NCBI GenBank assembly: GCA_000696115.1
Contig: JJOH01000001.1
Coordinates: 124,001-188,000, forward strand
Length of the DNA stretch: 64,000 bases
Direction: 5' to 3'
DNA from: Streptomyces olindensis
Lineage (GTDB): Bacteria; Actinomycetota; Actinomycetes; Streptomycetales; Streptomycetaceae
This document shows positions 24,858 to 34,730 of this stretch, piece by piece (within the stretch, counting starts at the first letter, position 1; every line of letters begins with the position of its first letter). The notes beneath the pieces are model-generated. The model did not search any database, was not told where the DNA came from, and was given only the letters and a program-made list of their open reading frames with translations. A program made the translations under genes and the position numbers.

Positions 24858-27140
24858 ATGCGAGCCACCCTGCGCTGGGCGCACTCCGATCTGCGCACGC
24901 ACCGCGGCGAGGCGCTGTTCCTCGTCCTCGCCACCGCGGGCATCGTCGCCTCGCTGCTGCTGGCGACGGCCCTGTTCGGGTACGCCACCAACCCCTGGCA
25001 GCGGGTGTTCACGCAGTCGCACGGCGCCCACGTGTGGCTGCACACCGACACCGCCGCCGACACCGGCAGGCTGGCCGAGCTGGACGGCGTCGACGCCGTC
25101 GCCGGCCCCTACCCCACCGCCTCCACCACCGTCTCCGCACGCGGCAGCCGGGCCTCCGTCGAACTGCGCGGCACCCCGGAACGGCCCTCCGTCGGCCGCC
25201 CCCCGATCGTCTCCGGCCACTGGCTGGATCCCGCGACCCCGAACGGCGTGGTCCTGGAGAGCCGCCTGGCCCGTGCCCTGCTCGCCGAGCCCGGCGACAC
25301 CCTCACCGTGCCCGGCACCGCCCGCGAGCTGGCCGTCGTCGGCCTCGCCGACAGCGCCGAGCCGCGCTACCGGCCCGGTGAGCAGCCCGGACTGGTGTGG
25401 GCGCTGCCGTCGGCCGTGCCGGATCCCGGCGGCCAGGTGATCGGGCTGCGGCTGACGGACCCGGGCGACACGTCCTACGCCGTCCAGCGCGCCGTGACCG
25501 TGCTGGGCGCCGGGGCGATCGGCGAGGTGTCGACGTGGCAGCAGGCCCGGGCCGAGGCGCAGGGCGACAACCGGCTCCTCGGGCAGGTGCTCGGCCTGTT
25601 CGGGCTGGGTGCGCTGGTCGCCGCCGGACTCGCCGTGCACGGCGCCATCGGCACCCGCATCCGCGGCCACCTCCGCGACCTCTCCGTGCTGAAGGCGATC
25701 GGCTTCACCCCCGGGCAGGTCGTCCGCGTCTTCCTCCTCCAGCACCTCGCCTACGCCCTGCTGGGCGCCGTGGCCGCCGCCGCGCTCGCCGAAGCCCTCG
25801 GCAGCCGGATCCCGGGGCGGCTCGGGGACGCGGTCGGGGTGTGGCAGGGGCTGCCCGGACACACGGTGGCGCTGCTCGTGATCCCGGCGGGTGCGGTGCT
25901 GTTCATCGGCGCGACCACCTGGCTGGCCGCCTGGCGGGCGGGGCGCGTGCCGCCGGTGCCGGTACCGAGGCCCGCCGCGACCCCCGGCGGGCGGCTGTCC
26001 GGCGTGGCCCGCCGGGCCCTGGGCGTGCGGATCCCGCCCGCGCTGGTGCTGGGCTGGCACAAGGCGTTCACCCGCCGTCCCCGGTCCCTGGCCACGGTCG
26101 CCCGACTCACGCTGCCGCTGCTGCTGATCGTCGTGGCGATGAGCGCCTGGACCACCCTCGACCGCTTCCACAGCAGGCCCGAGCAGATCGGCCTGCCCAC
26201 CACGCTCAGCGTCCGCGCCGACACCGGCCTCACCGACCGGGAGGCCCGCGCTCTGCTGGAACGCGACCCGCAGGTGGCCGCCGCCTACCCGGGCGTCGAG
26301 ACGGCCGCCCTGGTCCCGGGCCAGACGGCGACCATCGCCCTGCGCGGCCTCGGCACCCACCAGGACCCCTACCCGTACACGCTCGCCGAGGGCCGCCCCG
26401 CCCGCGGCGCCGACGAGGCCGTGGCCGGGCAGGGGCTGCTCGACCTGCTGAACGTGCGCGTCGGCGACTGGGTGCGGATGACCGTCGGCGACCAGCCGCA
26501 GATCCTGCACATCGTGGGCCGCAGCATCGAGCCGGAGAACGCCGGCCGGGTCATCTCCACGTCCCTGGACACCCTCCGCGCCAACGACCCCGGACTCCGC
26601 CCGACCCTCTACGAACTGCGCCTCGACCCCGGTGCCGACCCGAGCGAGGTCGCCGACCGGCTCGCCACGGCCGGACGCGGCCACCTGGACGTGCACACCG
26701 TGACCAACCCCGCCGACGGGCTCTCCCCGCTGCGCGCGGTCGTCGCCGGGCTGATCGCCGTCCTGGCGCTGATCGGCCTGATCGAACTGCTGACCGCGAT
26801 CGGCGGCACCGTCCGCGAGAGCGAACGGGACCTGCTCGCGCTCAAGGCCATCGGCCTGTCGCCCCGGCAGATCACCGCGATCACCGTCACGGCCACCGGT
26901 CTCACCGCTCTCGCGGCCGTGCTCGCCGCCACCGCCCTGGGCCTCCCACTCGCCTACTGGCTGATCGACGCCCAGGGCAGGTCCAGCGGCATCGGCGCCG
27001 GCATCGCCCAGGGCCCGTCCGCCCCGCTCATGCTGCTGCTCGGCGCGGCGGCGGTCCTCTGCGCGGCCGCCCTGGCCGCCGTACCCGCCGCCCGGGCGGC
27101 ACGGCGACGACTGGCGGACACACTGAGCGCGGTGGCCTGA
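24858..27140 (+). CDS. FtsX-like/MacB-type ABC transporter permease
   Basis: A 760-residue permease. It has an N-terminal span (ALFLVLATAGIVASLLLATAL), a large extracytoplasmic domain to about residue 245, a first FtsX-type bundle of three spans (about 245-360), another span near 420 and a second extracytoplasmic domain. The C-terminal FtsX bundle begins about 620 (LRAVVAGLIAVLALIGLIELL). The two bundles share LKAIGFTPGQV and LKAIGLSPRQI, a duplication typical of Gram-positive BceB/MacB-like permeases. GGAAGGG lies 11 bases before the ATG. It works with the ATPase encoded just upstream. Confidence 0.9.
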   Translation: MRATLRWAHSDLRTHRGEALFLVLATAGIVASLLLATALFGYATNPWQRVFTQSHGAHVWLHTDTAADTGRLAELDGVDAVAGPYPTASTTVSARGSRASVELRGTPERPSVGRPPIVSGHWLDPATPNGVVLESRLARALLAEPGDTLTVPGTARELAVVGLADSAEPRYRPGEQPGLVWALPSAVPDPGGQVIGLRLTDPGDTSYAVQRAVTVLGAGAIGEVSTWQQARAEAQGDNRLLGQVLGLFGLGALVAAGLAVHGAIGTRIRGHLRDLSVLKAIGFTPGQVVRVFLLQHLAYALLGAVAAAALAEALGSRIPGRLGDAVGVWQGLPGHTVALLVIPAGAVLFIGATTWLAAWRAGRVPPVPVPRPAATPGGRLSGVARRALGVRIPPALVLGWHKAFTRRPRSLATVARLTLPLLLIVVAMSAWTTLDRFHSRPEQIGLPTTLSVRADTGLTDREARALLERDPQVAAAYPGVETAALVPGQTATIALRGLGTHQDPYPYTLAEGRPARGADEAVAGQGLLDLLNVRVGDWVRMTVGDQPQILHIVGRSIEPENAGRVISTSLDTLRANDPGLRPTLYELRLDPGADPSEVADRLATAGRGHLDVHTVTNPADGLSPLRAVVAGLIAVLALIGLIELLTAIGGTVRESERDLLALKAIGLSPRQITAITVTATGLTALAAVLAATALGLPLAYWLIDAQGRSSGIGAGIAQGPSAPLMLLLGAAAVLCAAALAAVPAARAARRRLADTLSAVA

Positions 27141-27235
27141 CCGGCCGGTCCCCGACGGCGTCCCCGACGGCCGACCGCGCAAGGGGAGACGGACACGGCT
27201 CCCCGCGGCCGGGCGGGAAGCGGACGACGTGCCTC

Positions 27236-27306
27236 CCGCCCCGCGGTCTCCCACCCCGCGGTCTCCCACCCCGCGGTCTCCCGCCCCGCGGTCTCCCGCC
27301 CCGCGA
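27236..27306. repeat. Tandem 15-base repeat
   Basis: The unit CCGCGGTCTCCCACC occurs twice (27241-27270), then CCGCGGTCTCCCGCC twice (27271-27300), flanked by partial copies (CTCCCGCC before, CCGCGATC after). It lies in the convergent gap between the FtsX gene and pgi and codes for nothing on either gene's strand. Each unit contains the CCGCGG palindrome. Copy number probably varies between strains. Confidence 0.85.
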
Positions 27307-27309
27307 TCG

Positions 27310-28962
27310 TCACTGCCGGCCGCGCAGCTCCCGGTACGTGGCGACCAGGGCCTTCGTGGAGGCGTCCAGGCCCTCGACCTCGGCGCCCTCCGTCAGCGCG
27401 GGCTCGACGCGCTTGGCGAGGACCTTGCCCAGCTCCACGCCCCACTGGTCGAAGGAGTCGATGTTCCACACCGCGCCCTGCACGAACACCTTGTGCTCGT
27501 AGAGGGCGACCAGCTGCCCCAGGACGGACGGCGTCAGCTCGGGCGCCAGGATGGTGGTCGTCGGGTGGTTGCCCCGGAACGTCTTGTGCGGCACCAGCTC
27601 CTCCGGCACACCCTCGGCCCTCACCTCCTCGGGCGTCTTGCCGAAGGCGAGCGCCTGCGTCTGGGCGAAGAAGTTGGCCATCAGCAGGTCGTGCTGCGCC
27701 TTCAGCTCGTCGCTCAACTCGGCGACCGGACGGGCGAAGCCGATGAAGTCCGCCGGAATCAGCTTCGTGCCCTGGTGGATGAGCTGGTAGTAGGCGTGCT
27801 GCCCGTTGGTGCCCGGGGTGCCCCACACCACCGGCCCGGTCTGCCACTCCACCTCTCGCCCGTCCCGGCCGACGTACTTGCCGTTGGACTCCATGTCGAG
27901 CTGCTGGAGATAGGCCGTGAACTTGGACAGGTAGTGGCTGTACGGCAGCACCGCGTGCGACTGGGCGTCGTGGAAGTTGCCGTACCAGATGCCGAGCAGG
28001 CCCAGTAGCAGCGGCACGTTGGACTCGGCGGGCGCGGTCCGGAAGTGCTCGTCGACGATGCGGAAGCCGTCGAGCATCTCCCGGAAGCGGTCCGGGCCGA
28101 TCGCGATCATCAGGGACAGGCCGATCGCGGAGTCGTAGGAGTAGCGGCCGCCGACCCAGTCCCAGAACTCGAACATGTTGGCCGTGTCGATGCCGAACTC
28201 GGCGACCTTCTCGGCGTTCGTCGACAGGGCGACGAAGTGCCGGGCGACGGCGGCCTCGTCACCGAGCGCGGCCAGCAGCCACGAGCGCGCGGACGTCGCG
28301 TTGGTGACCGTCTCGATCGTGGTGAAGGTCTTGGAGGCGATGATGAACAGCGTCTCCGCCGGGTCCAGGTCCCGGATCGCCTCGTGCAGGTCGGCGCCGT
28401 CCACGTTCGACACGAACCGCAGGGTCAGGGAGCGGTCCGTGAAGGCGCGCAGCACCTCGTAGGCCATCGCGGGCCCGAGGTCGGAGCCGCCGATGCCGAC
28501 GTTGACGACGTTCCGGATCCGCTTGCCGGTGTGGCCGGTCCACTCGCCCGAACGCACCCGGTTCGCGAAGTCGGCCATCTTGTCGAGCACGGCGTGCACA
28601 CCGGGCACCACGTTCTCGCCGTCGACCTCGATGACCGCGTCCCGCGGCGCGCGCAGCGCGGTGTGCAGCACGGCCCGGTTCTCGGTGGTGTTGATCTTCT
28701 CGCCGCGGAACATGGCGTCCCTGAGCCCGAACACGTCGGTGGCGGAGGCCAGTTCGCGCAGCAGCCGCAGCGTGTCGTCGGTGACCAGGTGCTTGGAGTA
28801 GTCGACGTACAGGTCACCGACCCGGAGGGTGTACGCGGTGCCGCGGCCGGCATCAGCGGCGAACAGCTCGCGCAGCCGGACATCGCCCAGCTCCTCGCGG
28901 TGCTTGGCCAGTGCCGTCCACTCGGGCGTCTGGTTGAGCCTGGTACGGCCGTCTGCGTTCAT
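27310..28962 (-). CDS. pgi: Glucose-6-phosphate isomerase
   Basis: Pgi interconverts glucose 6-phosphate and fructose 6-phosphate, linking glycolysis with the pentose phosphate operon in this window. The 550-residue protein is full length and shows [14 protein letters not shown], the [11 protein letters not shown] phosphate loop, [15 protein letters not shown] and the C-terminal signature [20 protein letters not shown] use the ATG at 28962; the open frame runs on to 29085 without family similarity. The gene is monocistronic, between the tandem repeats and an MFS gene on the same strand. Confidence 0.97.
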   Translation of the reverse strand: MNADGRTRLNQTPEWTALAKHREELGDVRLRELFAADAGRGTAYTLRVGDLYVDYSKHLVTDDTLRLLRELASATDVFGLRDAMFRGEKINTTENRAVLHTALRAPRDAVIEVDGENVVPGVHAVLDKMADFANRVRSGEWTGHTGKRIRNVVNVGIGGSDLGPAMAYEVLRAFTDRSLTLRFVSNVDGADLHEAIRDLDPAETLFIIASKTFTTIETVTNATSARSWLLAALGDEAAVARHFVALSTNAEKVAEFGIDTANMFEFWDWVGGRYSYDSAIGLSLMIAIGPDRFREMLDGFRIVDEHFRTAPAESNVPLLLGLLGIWYGNFHDAQSHAVLPYSHYLSKFTAYLQQLDMESNGKYVGRDGREVEWQTGPVVWGTPGTNGQHAYYQLIHQGTKLIPADFIGFARPVAELSDELKAQHDLLMANFFAQTQALAFGKTPEEVRAEGVPEELVPHKTFRGNHPTTTILAPELTPSVLGQLVALYEHKVFVQGAVWNIDSFDQWGVELGKVLAKRVEPALTEGAEVEGLDASTKALVATYRELRGRQ

Positions 28963-29038
28963 CTCGGACTTCAGCCTTCTTTCCTGTCCTGCCTGTGCTG
29001 CTGCGTAACCGCCCCGCTGCCGGTCCCAACCTAGTTGA

Positions 29039-30307
29039 TCAGCGGTTGCCGTGGCCTGTGGTCGCGCTGTCCTGCGGCGCACCAACAGGTACGTCCGGAC
29101 GGCGCGCGGGTATCAGCGCGGTGACGGACAGGACGAAGAAGGCGGCCGCGAGCAGCGCCGGGGTGTTCTCGCCCCAGGTCGTGGCGGCGGCTCCGCCCAG
29201 CAGGGCGCCGAGGGGGGCGCCCGCGATCGCGAGCGTCCGGTAGGCGGAACTCACGCGGCCCAGCAGCTCGGCGGGGCTGCGCTGCTGCATCAGCGTCGTG
29301 GTGTTGACGTTCCACAGCATCCCCATGAACCCGAAGACGGCCAGGGCCGCCACCAGCGCGACCATGCTGCGCACCGAGCCCATGACGAGGAGCGCGGCGG
29401 TCTGTGCCGTCCCGGCGACGAGCACCATGCGCATCCGTCCGAACCGGGCGACGAGCCGGCCGCCGAGGGCTCCCCCGGCCAGACTGCCCACCGTGTACGC
29501 GGTCATGGCCGCCGCGTATCCCGCGTTGCCGGCGTCGAGCCAGCCGGTCACCAGGACCACGAGGGTGGCGACGAGGGCACCCATGCCGATGTTGCACAGG
29601 GCGGTGGCGGCGCACAGCCCGCGCAGGGCCCGGTCCCGCGCCAGCGTGCGCAGCCCTTCGGCGATCTCCCGGCGCAGGGTGCTGCCCGCCGGTCCGGGCT
29701 TCCGGTCGGGCGCGGCGGCCGGCAGCGAGGCGATCAGCGCGGCGGCCACCAGGAAGGTCACGGCGTCGGCCGCGAACGGCACGGCCGCCCCGGCCGCCAG
29801 CAGCAGCGGCACCACGGGCCCGCCCAGCAGGCCGCCCGCGATGCGCTGGCCGGTCATCAGCCGGGCGTTGGCGCTGCCCAGCGCGTCCCGGTCGACCAAG
29901 GCGGGCAGCAGCGCCGTGGCCGCGTTGTCGAAGAGGGTCTGCAGGGTGGTGAGCGCGAAGGCCAGCGCGATGAGCAGGCCGATCGAGGCGTGGCCGAGGG
30001 CGACGGCCACCGCGAAGGCGGCGACCAGCAGCCCGCGTAACGCGTCCACGAGCCACATGGCGCGCCGCTGGTCCACGCGGTCGGCGACGGCCCCGCCGAG
30101 CAGGCCGAAGACGAGCCAGGGCAGATAGCCGCAGGCCGTGACGGAGGCGATGAGCAGCGGCTCGTCGGTGAGCGTGACGGCCAGCAGGGGCAGCGCGGCC
30201 GTGCGCAGTGCGTCACCGAAGCTGGACAGCACGGCGGCGGTCCACAGCCGCCCGAAGCCCCCGCGCCACGCGGGCGCGCGCACGCTCTCCACCTCGACCG
30301 TCGTCAC
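29039..30307 (-). CDS. MFS transporter, drug-efflux-like
   Basis: A 422-residue membrane protein with about twelve spans. It opens with [27 protein letters not shown] and carries [23 protein letters not shown], the motif A region between spans 2 and 3. It belongs to the enterobactin exporter/tetracycline-like MFS branch common in actinomycetes, which export small molecules by proton antiport. The GTG start follows GGGGGAG. It lies between rbpA and pgi on the same strand but is not obviously co-functional with them. Substrate unknown. Confidence 0.88.
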   Translation of the reverse strand: MTTVEVESVRAPAWRGGFGRLWTAAVLSSFGDALRTAALPLLAVTLTDEPLLIASVTACGYLPWLVFGLLGGAVADRVDQRRAMWLVDALRGLLVAAFAVAVALGHASIGLLIALAFALTTLQTLFDNAATALLPALVDRDALGSANARLMTGQRIAGGLLGGPVVPLLLAAGAAVPFAADAVTFLVAAALIASLPAAAPDRKPGPAGSTLRREIAEGLRTLARDRALRGLCAATALCNIGMGALVATLVVLVTGWLDAGNAGYAAAMTAYTVGSLAGGALGGRLVARFGRMRMVLVAGTAQTAALLVMGSVRSMVALVAALAVFGFMGMLWNVNTTTLMQQRSPAELLGRVSSAYRTLAIAGAPLGALLGGAAATTWGENTPALLAAAFFVLSVTALIPARRPDVPVGAPQDSATTGHGNR

Positions 30308-30441
30308 TGCTCCCCCTCACGGTTCCGCCCGATGCACAAACCGTAGAGGGCACCACTGACAATCGGTCGGCGAGCAGCCGTCCGCCGGTGCGGAAAGCGG
30401 CTCCGGCCGGGCACCCGCTGGTGCCCGGCCGGTCTCAACTC

Positions 30442-30777
30442 CTAGATCTCGCCCCGCAGTTTGGCGAGCGCCTCGGCGAGGATCGCCTCGCCGTCCGCGT
30501 CGCTGCGCCGCTCCCGCACATACGCCAGGTGCGTCTTGTAGGGCTCGGTGCGCGGCGGGTCCGGGGGGTTGTCCCGGTCCTGGCCGGCCGGAAAGCCGCA
30601 GCGGGGACAGTCCCAGGTGTCGGGCACCTGCGCGTCGCTGGCGAAGCTCGGCTGGGTCTCGTGTCCGTTGGAGCACCAGAAGGAGACGCGCAGCCGGGGC
30701 GCGGACTCGCCGCGCTCGGCCTCGCCCATCGGCCCCGCCCCGACCCGGCTTCCCCGGATCGCGTTGCCACTTGCCAC
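30442..30777 (-). CDS. rbpA: RbpA-family RNA polymerase-binding protein
   Basis: A 111-residue protein with the RbpA layout: a basic N-terminus (ASGNAIRGSRVGAGP), a small zinc-type core with Cys/His pairs in FWCSNGH and WDCPRCGFPA, a basic linker with RTEPYKTHLAYVRERRS, and a C-terminal acidic helix pair that in this family contacts the principal sigma factor. RbpA binds RNA polymerase holoenzyme, stabilises open complexes and influences rifampicin tolerance. Some streptomycetes carry two paralogues (RbpA and RbpB) and I cannot say which this is. The GTG start has GGGAG about eight bases upstream. Confidence 0.8.
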   Translation of the reverse strand: MASGNAIRGSRVGAGPMGEAERGESAPRLRVSFWCSNGHETQPSFASDAQVPDTWDCPRCGFPAGQDRDNPPDPPRTEPYKTHLAYVRERRSDADGEAILAEALAKLRGEI

Positions 30778-30843
30778 GGTCGTAACTCCCTGCGTGATGG
30801 TGCCGCGAAGCGAGTCGGCGTTCCGCTTCGCTGCGAGCGCCTC

Positions 30844-30849
30844 AGTCTA
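30844..30849 (-). promoter_or_regulatory. Candidate -10 element of the rbpA-family gene
   Basis: TAGACT on the minus strand lies 66 bases upstream of the GTG start, matching the Streptomyces vegetative -10 consensus. The bases 17-18 upstream (about CTGGAC) are a weak -35. No GGAAT box of the SigR type was found in this gap. Confidence 0.4.
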
Positions 30850-30907
30850 CGTAAGGCCCAACGCGCGTCCAGTGATTGGAGTTACAACCCTCACACCTAG
30901 ACGCAAG

Positions 30908-30950
30908 CCCCATGATAGGCCGCGCTCAGCTGCGCGTACCGAACATGGGG
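30908..30950 (-). terminator. Hairpin terminator after secG
   Basis: CCCCATG (30908-30914) pairs with CATGGGG (30944-30950), and the interior contains a further CCGCGC/GCGCG stem. It lies 36 bases downstream of the secG stop on the minus strand and would end the gap-pgk-tpiA-secG transcript. Confidence 0.6.
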
Positions 30951-30985
30951 CCCTACGTACGAGTTCCGTGCGGATTGCGGCTCGG

Positions 30986-31222
30986 TCAGTTGTTCACCTT
31001 CATCAGGATGCCGAGCACGACAATGCACGCGAACCACAACAGACCGACCACGACGGTGATCCGGTCGAGGTTGCGCTCGGCGACCGAGGAGCCGCCGACG
31101 GAGGACTGCATGCCGCCACCGAACATGTCGGAGAGGCCGCCGCCCTTCCCCTTGTGCATCAGCACCAGCAGCATCAGCAGCAGGCTGAAGACGATCAGGG
31201 CGATGGAGAACCCCAGAACCAC
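30986..31222 (-). CDS. secG: Preprotein translocase subunit SecG
   Basis: SecG is the small accessory subunit of the SecYEG translocon. The 78-residue product has two membrane helices (LGFSIALIVFSLLLMLLVL and ITVVVGLLWFACIVVLGIL) separated by the conserved HKGKGGGLSDMFGGGMQSS loop. I start at the GTG at 31222, which has GAGGAAG about ten bases upstream. Placement downstream of tpiA is the standard actinobacterial order, and the gene probably shares the glycolytic transcript. Confidence 0.95.
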   Translation of the reverse strand: MVLGFSIALIVFSLLLMLLVLMHKGKGGGLSDMFGGGMQSSVGGSSVAERNLDRITVVVGLLWFACIVVLGILMKVNN

Positions 31223-31317
31223 GGCTGGACCAACTTCCTCGGATGCGGATGGACGACGCGGGGCCCAGCACAGCGCTGGACCCCGCAAGGGTACGACGGA
31301 TCGCCGCTACGGCCTAC

Positions 31318-32109
31318 TCACTGGTCGCGGAAGCGCACGATCTTGACGAACTCGTCGGCGTCCAGGGAGGCGCCGCCGACCAGGGCGCCGTCGATGTCGG
31401 CCTGGGCCATGATCTCGGCGACGTTGCCGGACTTCACGGAGCCGCCGTACTGGATGCGGATCTTGTCGGCCACGTCCTGGGTGTACAGCTCGGCGAGCTT
31501 GCCGCGGATCGCCGCGCAGACCTCCTGGGCGTCCTCGGCGCCGCAGACCTTGCCGGTGCCGATGGCCCAGACGGGCTCGTAGGCGATCACGACGGTCTCG
31601 GCCTGCTCGGCGGGGAGGTCCTTCAGACCGCCCTCGACCTGGGCGAGGGTGTGGGCGACGTGGTTGCCCGCCTCGCGGACCTCCAGCTCCTCGCCGACGC
31701 ACAGGATGGGGGTCAGACCGTGCTTGTAGGCGGCCTTGACCTTGGCGTTCACCAGTTCGTCGGTCTCGCCGTGGTACTGGCGGCGCTCGCTGTGGCCGAT
31801 GGCGACGTACGTGCACTTCAGCTTGGCCAGCATCGGGCCGGAGATCTCGCCGGTGAAGGCACCGCCGTCGTGCGCCGAGATGTCCTGGGCGCCGTACTTG
31901 ATCTTGAGCTTGTCGCCGTCGACCAGGGTCTGCACGGAGCGCAGGTCGGTGAAGGGCGGCAGGACGGCGACCTCGACGGCCTCGTAGTCCTTGTCGGCCA
32001 GGGCGAAGGCGAGCTTCTGGACGTGCGCGATGGCCTCGAGGTGGTTGAGGTTCATCTTCCAGTTGCCCGCCATCAGCGGCGTGCGCCCAGAAAGATTAGA
32101 TGCAGCCAT
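31318..32109 (-). CDS. tpiA: Triose-phosphate isomerase
   Basis: TpiA interconverts dihydroxyacetone phosphate and glyceraldehyde 3-phosphate. The 263-residue protein has all catalytic elements: Lys in AGNWKMNLN, His in [14 protein letters not shown], Glu in [14 protein letters not shown], and the phosphate-binding [11 protein letters not shown] and ALVGGASLD near the C-terminus. It lies five bases after pgk, so the two are on one transcript with gap upstream and secG downstream. Confidence 0.98.
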   Translation of the reverse strand: MAASNLSGRTPLMAGNWKMNLNHLEAIAHVQKLAFALADKDYEAVEVAVLPPFTDLRSVQTLVDGDKLKIKYGAQDISAHDGGAFTGEISGPMLAKLKCTYVAIGHSERRQYHGETDELVNAKVKAAYKHGLTPILCVGEELEVREAGNHVAHTLAQVEGGLKDLPAEQAETVVIAYEPVWAIGTGKVCGAEDAQEVCAAIRGKLAELYTQDVADKIRIQYGGSVKSGNVAEIMAQADIDGALVGGASLDADEFVKIVRFRDQ

Positions 32110-32114
32110 GTGGG

Positions 32115-33326
32115 TCAGTCCTCCAGTGCGGCGAGGCCGGGGAGCGTCTTGCCCTCGAGGTATTCGAGGGAGGCGCCGCCACCGGTCGAGATGTGGCCGA
32201 ATGCCGTCTCGTCGAAGCCCAGGGTGCGCACGGCGGCGGCGGAGTCTCCGCCACCGACCACGGTGAAGCCCTTGGAGTCGACGAGGGCCTGGGCGACCGC
32301 CTTGGTGCCCTCGGCGTAGTCGGGGTGCTCGAAGACGCCCATGGGACCGTTCCAGAAGACGGTGGCGGCGTCGGCGAGCTTGGACGCGTACAGCTTGCGG
32401 GTCTCGGGCCCGATGTCGAGGCCCTCCTGGTCGGCCGGGATGGCGTCGGCGGCGACGGTCGTGGGGTTGGCCGGGGCCTTCGTCTTCAGGTCCGGGAACT
32501 CGGGCGCGACCAGGGCGTCGACGGGCAGGACCAGCTCGACGCCGGTCTTCTCGGCCCGCTCGATGTACTCCTGCACGGCCGGGACCTGGTCCTCCTGCAG
32601 GAGGGACTTGCCGACCTCGTGGCCCTTGGCCTTGAGGAAGGTGTAGGCCATGCCGCCGCCGATGAGGATCCGGTCGGCCTTGCCGAGCAGCTGGTCGATG
32701 ACGGCGAGCTTGTCGGAGACCTTGGCGCCGCCGAGAGCGACGACGTAGGGCCGCTTGACGTCGTCGGTGAGCTTCCTGAGGACGCCGACCTCGTTGGCGA
32801 TCAGGTAGCCGGCGTAGTGCGGCAGCCGCGCCGGGAGGTCGTACACGGACGCGTGCTTGCGGTGCACGGCGCCGAAGCCGTCGCCGACGTAGACGTCCGC
32901 GAGGGCGGCGAGCCGGTCCGCGAAGGCGCCGCGCTCGGCGTCGTCCTTGCTGGTCTCGCCGGCGTTGAAGCGGAGGTTCTCGATGACGGCGACCCGGCCG
33001 TCGGCGAGGCCGGCGACGGTGGCCTCGGCGGACTCGCCGACCGTGTCGGTCGCGAACGCCACGTCGGCGCCGAGCAGCTCACCGAGGCGCGCGGCGGCCG
33101 GGGCGAGGGAGAAGACCGGGTCCGGAGCACCCTTGGGGCGGCCCAGGTGGGAGGCGACGACCACGCGGGCGCCCGCCTCGGCCAGCGCCTTGACGGTGGG
33201 CAGCACGGCGCGGATGCGGCCGTCGTCGGTGATGGTGGTGCCGTCCAGCGGCACGTTCAGGTCGGCGCGGACGAAGACCCGCTTGCCGGCGACGCCTTCG
33301 GAGAGAAGTTCGTCGATCGTCTTCAT
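32115..33326 (-). CDS. pgk: Phosphoglycerate kinase
   Basis: Pgk transfers the acyl phosphate of 1,3-bisphosphoglycerate to ADP. The 403-residue, two-domain protein shows [13 protein letters not shown] near the N-terminus, [11 protein letters not shown], the [15 protein letters not shown] hinge segment, [10 protein letters not shown] and the nucleotide-binding [13 protein letters not shown] at the C-terminus. It is 140 bases downstream of gap and five bases upstream of tpiA on the same strand. Confidence 0.98.
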   Translation of the reverse strand: MKTIDELLSEGVAGKRVFVRADLNVPLDGTTITDDGRIRAVLPTVKALAEAGARVVVASHLGRPKGAPDPVFSLAPAAARLGELLGADVAFATDTVGESAEATVAGLADGRVAVIENLRFNAGETSKDDAERGAFADRLAALADVYVGDGFGAVHRKHASVYDLPARLPHYAGYLIANEVGVLRKLTDDVKRPYVVALGGAKVSDKLAVIDQLLGKADRILIGGGMAYTFLKAKGHEVGKSLLQEDQVPAVQEYIERAEKTGVELVLPVDALVAPEFPDLKTKAPANPTTVAADAIPADQEGLDIGPETRKLYASKLADAATVFWNGPMGVFEHPDYAEGTKAVAQALVDSKGFTVVGGGDSAAAVRTLGFDETAFGHISTGGGASLEYLEGKTLPGLAALED

Positions 33327-33466
33327 GAAGGGGACTCCTGGGGAGGGCTCGTGATCGCTCGGAAGCGCTCGGGATCCAACATGATCAGGACGTGAGTCAG
33401 GGCTCGGGCGGCGCGTCCCTGCGCCGCCCGAGCCCTGCTCTCACATCGAGGTGCCTGCTCTGGATA

Positions 33467-34552
<1,086 letters not shown>

Positions 34553-34602
34553 CTACCTCCCTGAGGCCCGGGTGGTGACATCCAGATGCCCCATACACGG
34601 CA

Positions 34603-34640
34603 GGGCGGTCCGTACCGGCCAGTAGGGGTACGGACCGCCC
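34603..34640 (-). terminator. 14-base-stem hairpin upstream of gap
   Basis: GGGCGGTCCGTACC (34603-34616) and GGTACGGACCGCCC (34627-34640) are perfectly complementary around a ten-base loop. It lies between the carboxypeptidase stop and the gap start, both on the minus strand. It is the most gap-proximal of three hairpins; terminator is the simplest reading, although a site in the gap leader cannot be excluded. Confidence 0.65.
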
Positions 34641-34642
34641 GC

Positions 34643-34679
34643 CTCCGAGAGCGAGATCACTCGTTTTCGCTACTCGGAG
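34643..34679 (-). terminator. Second hairpin between the carboxypeptidase gene and gap
   Basis: CTCCGAGAGCGA (34643-34654) pairs with TCGCT (34667-34671) and CTCGGAG (34673-34679), leaving a single bulged A and a 12-base loop. It directly abuts the hairpin at 34603-34640. Confidence 0.5.
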
Positions 34680-34692
34680 TGGTGCCAGTTGA

Positions 34693-34712
34693 CCGGGGGG
34701 TTCCCCCCTCGG
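34693..34712 (-). terminator. G6/C6 hairpin after the carboxypeptidase gene
   Basis: CCGGGGGG, TT, CCCCCC, then TCGG form a short, very GC-rich hairpin 19 bases downstream of the carboxypeptidase stop codon on the minus strand. Its position makes it the first of three stacked terminator-like structures. Confidence 0.5.
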
Positions 34713-34730
34713 AGCAGGTCACACGTCAGG

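Noticed and set aside
23751..27269. 1172-codon minus-strand open frame
   Set aside because: It runs antisense through padR, the ABC ATPase and the FtsX permease. The composition is low-complexity Gln/Arg/Gly/His, and the plus-strand proteins have canonical motifs.
30778..30985. Possible tRNA or SigR promoter in the rbpA-secG gap
   Set aside because: No T-loop (GTTCGA) or acceptor pairing for a tRNA was found, and no GGAAT box typical of SigR; only a TAGACT -10 and a hairpin are supported.
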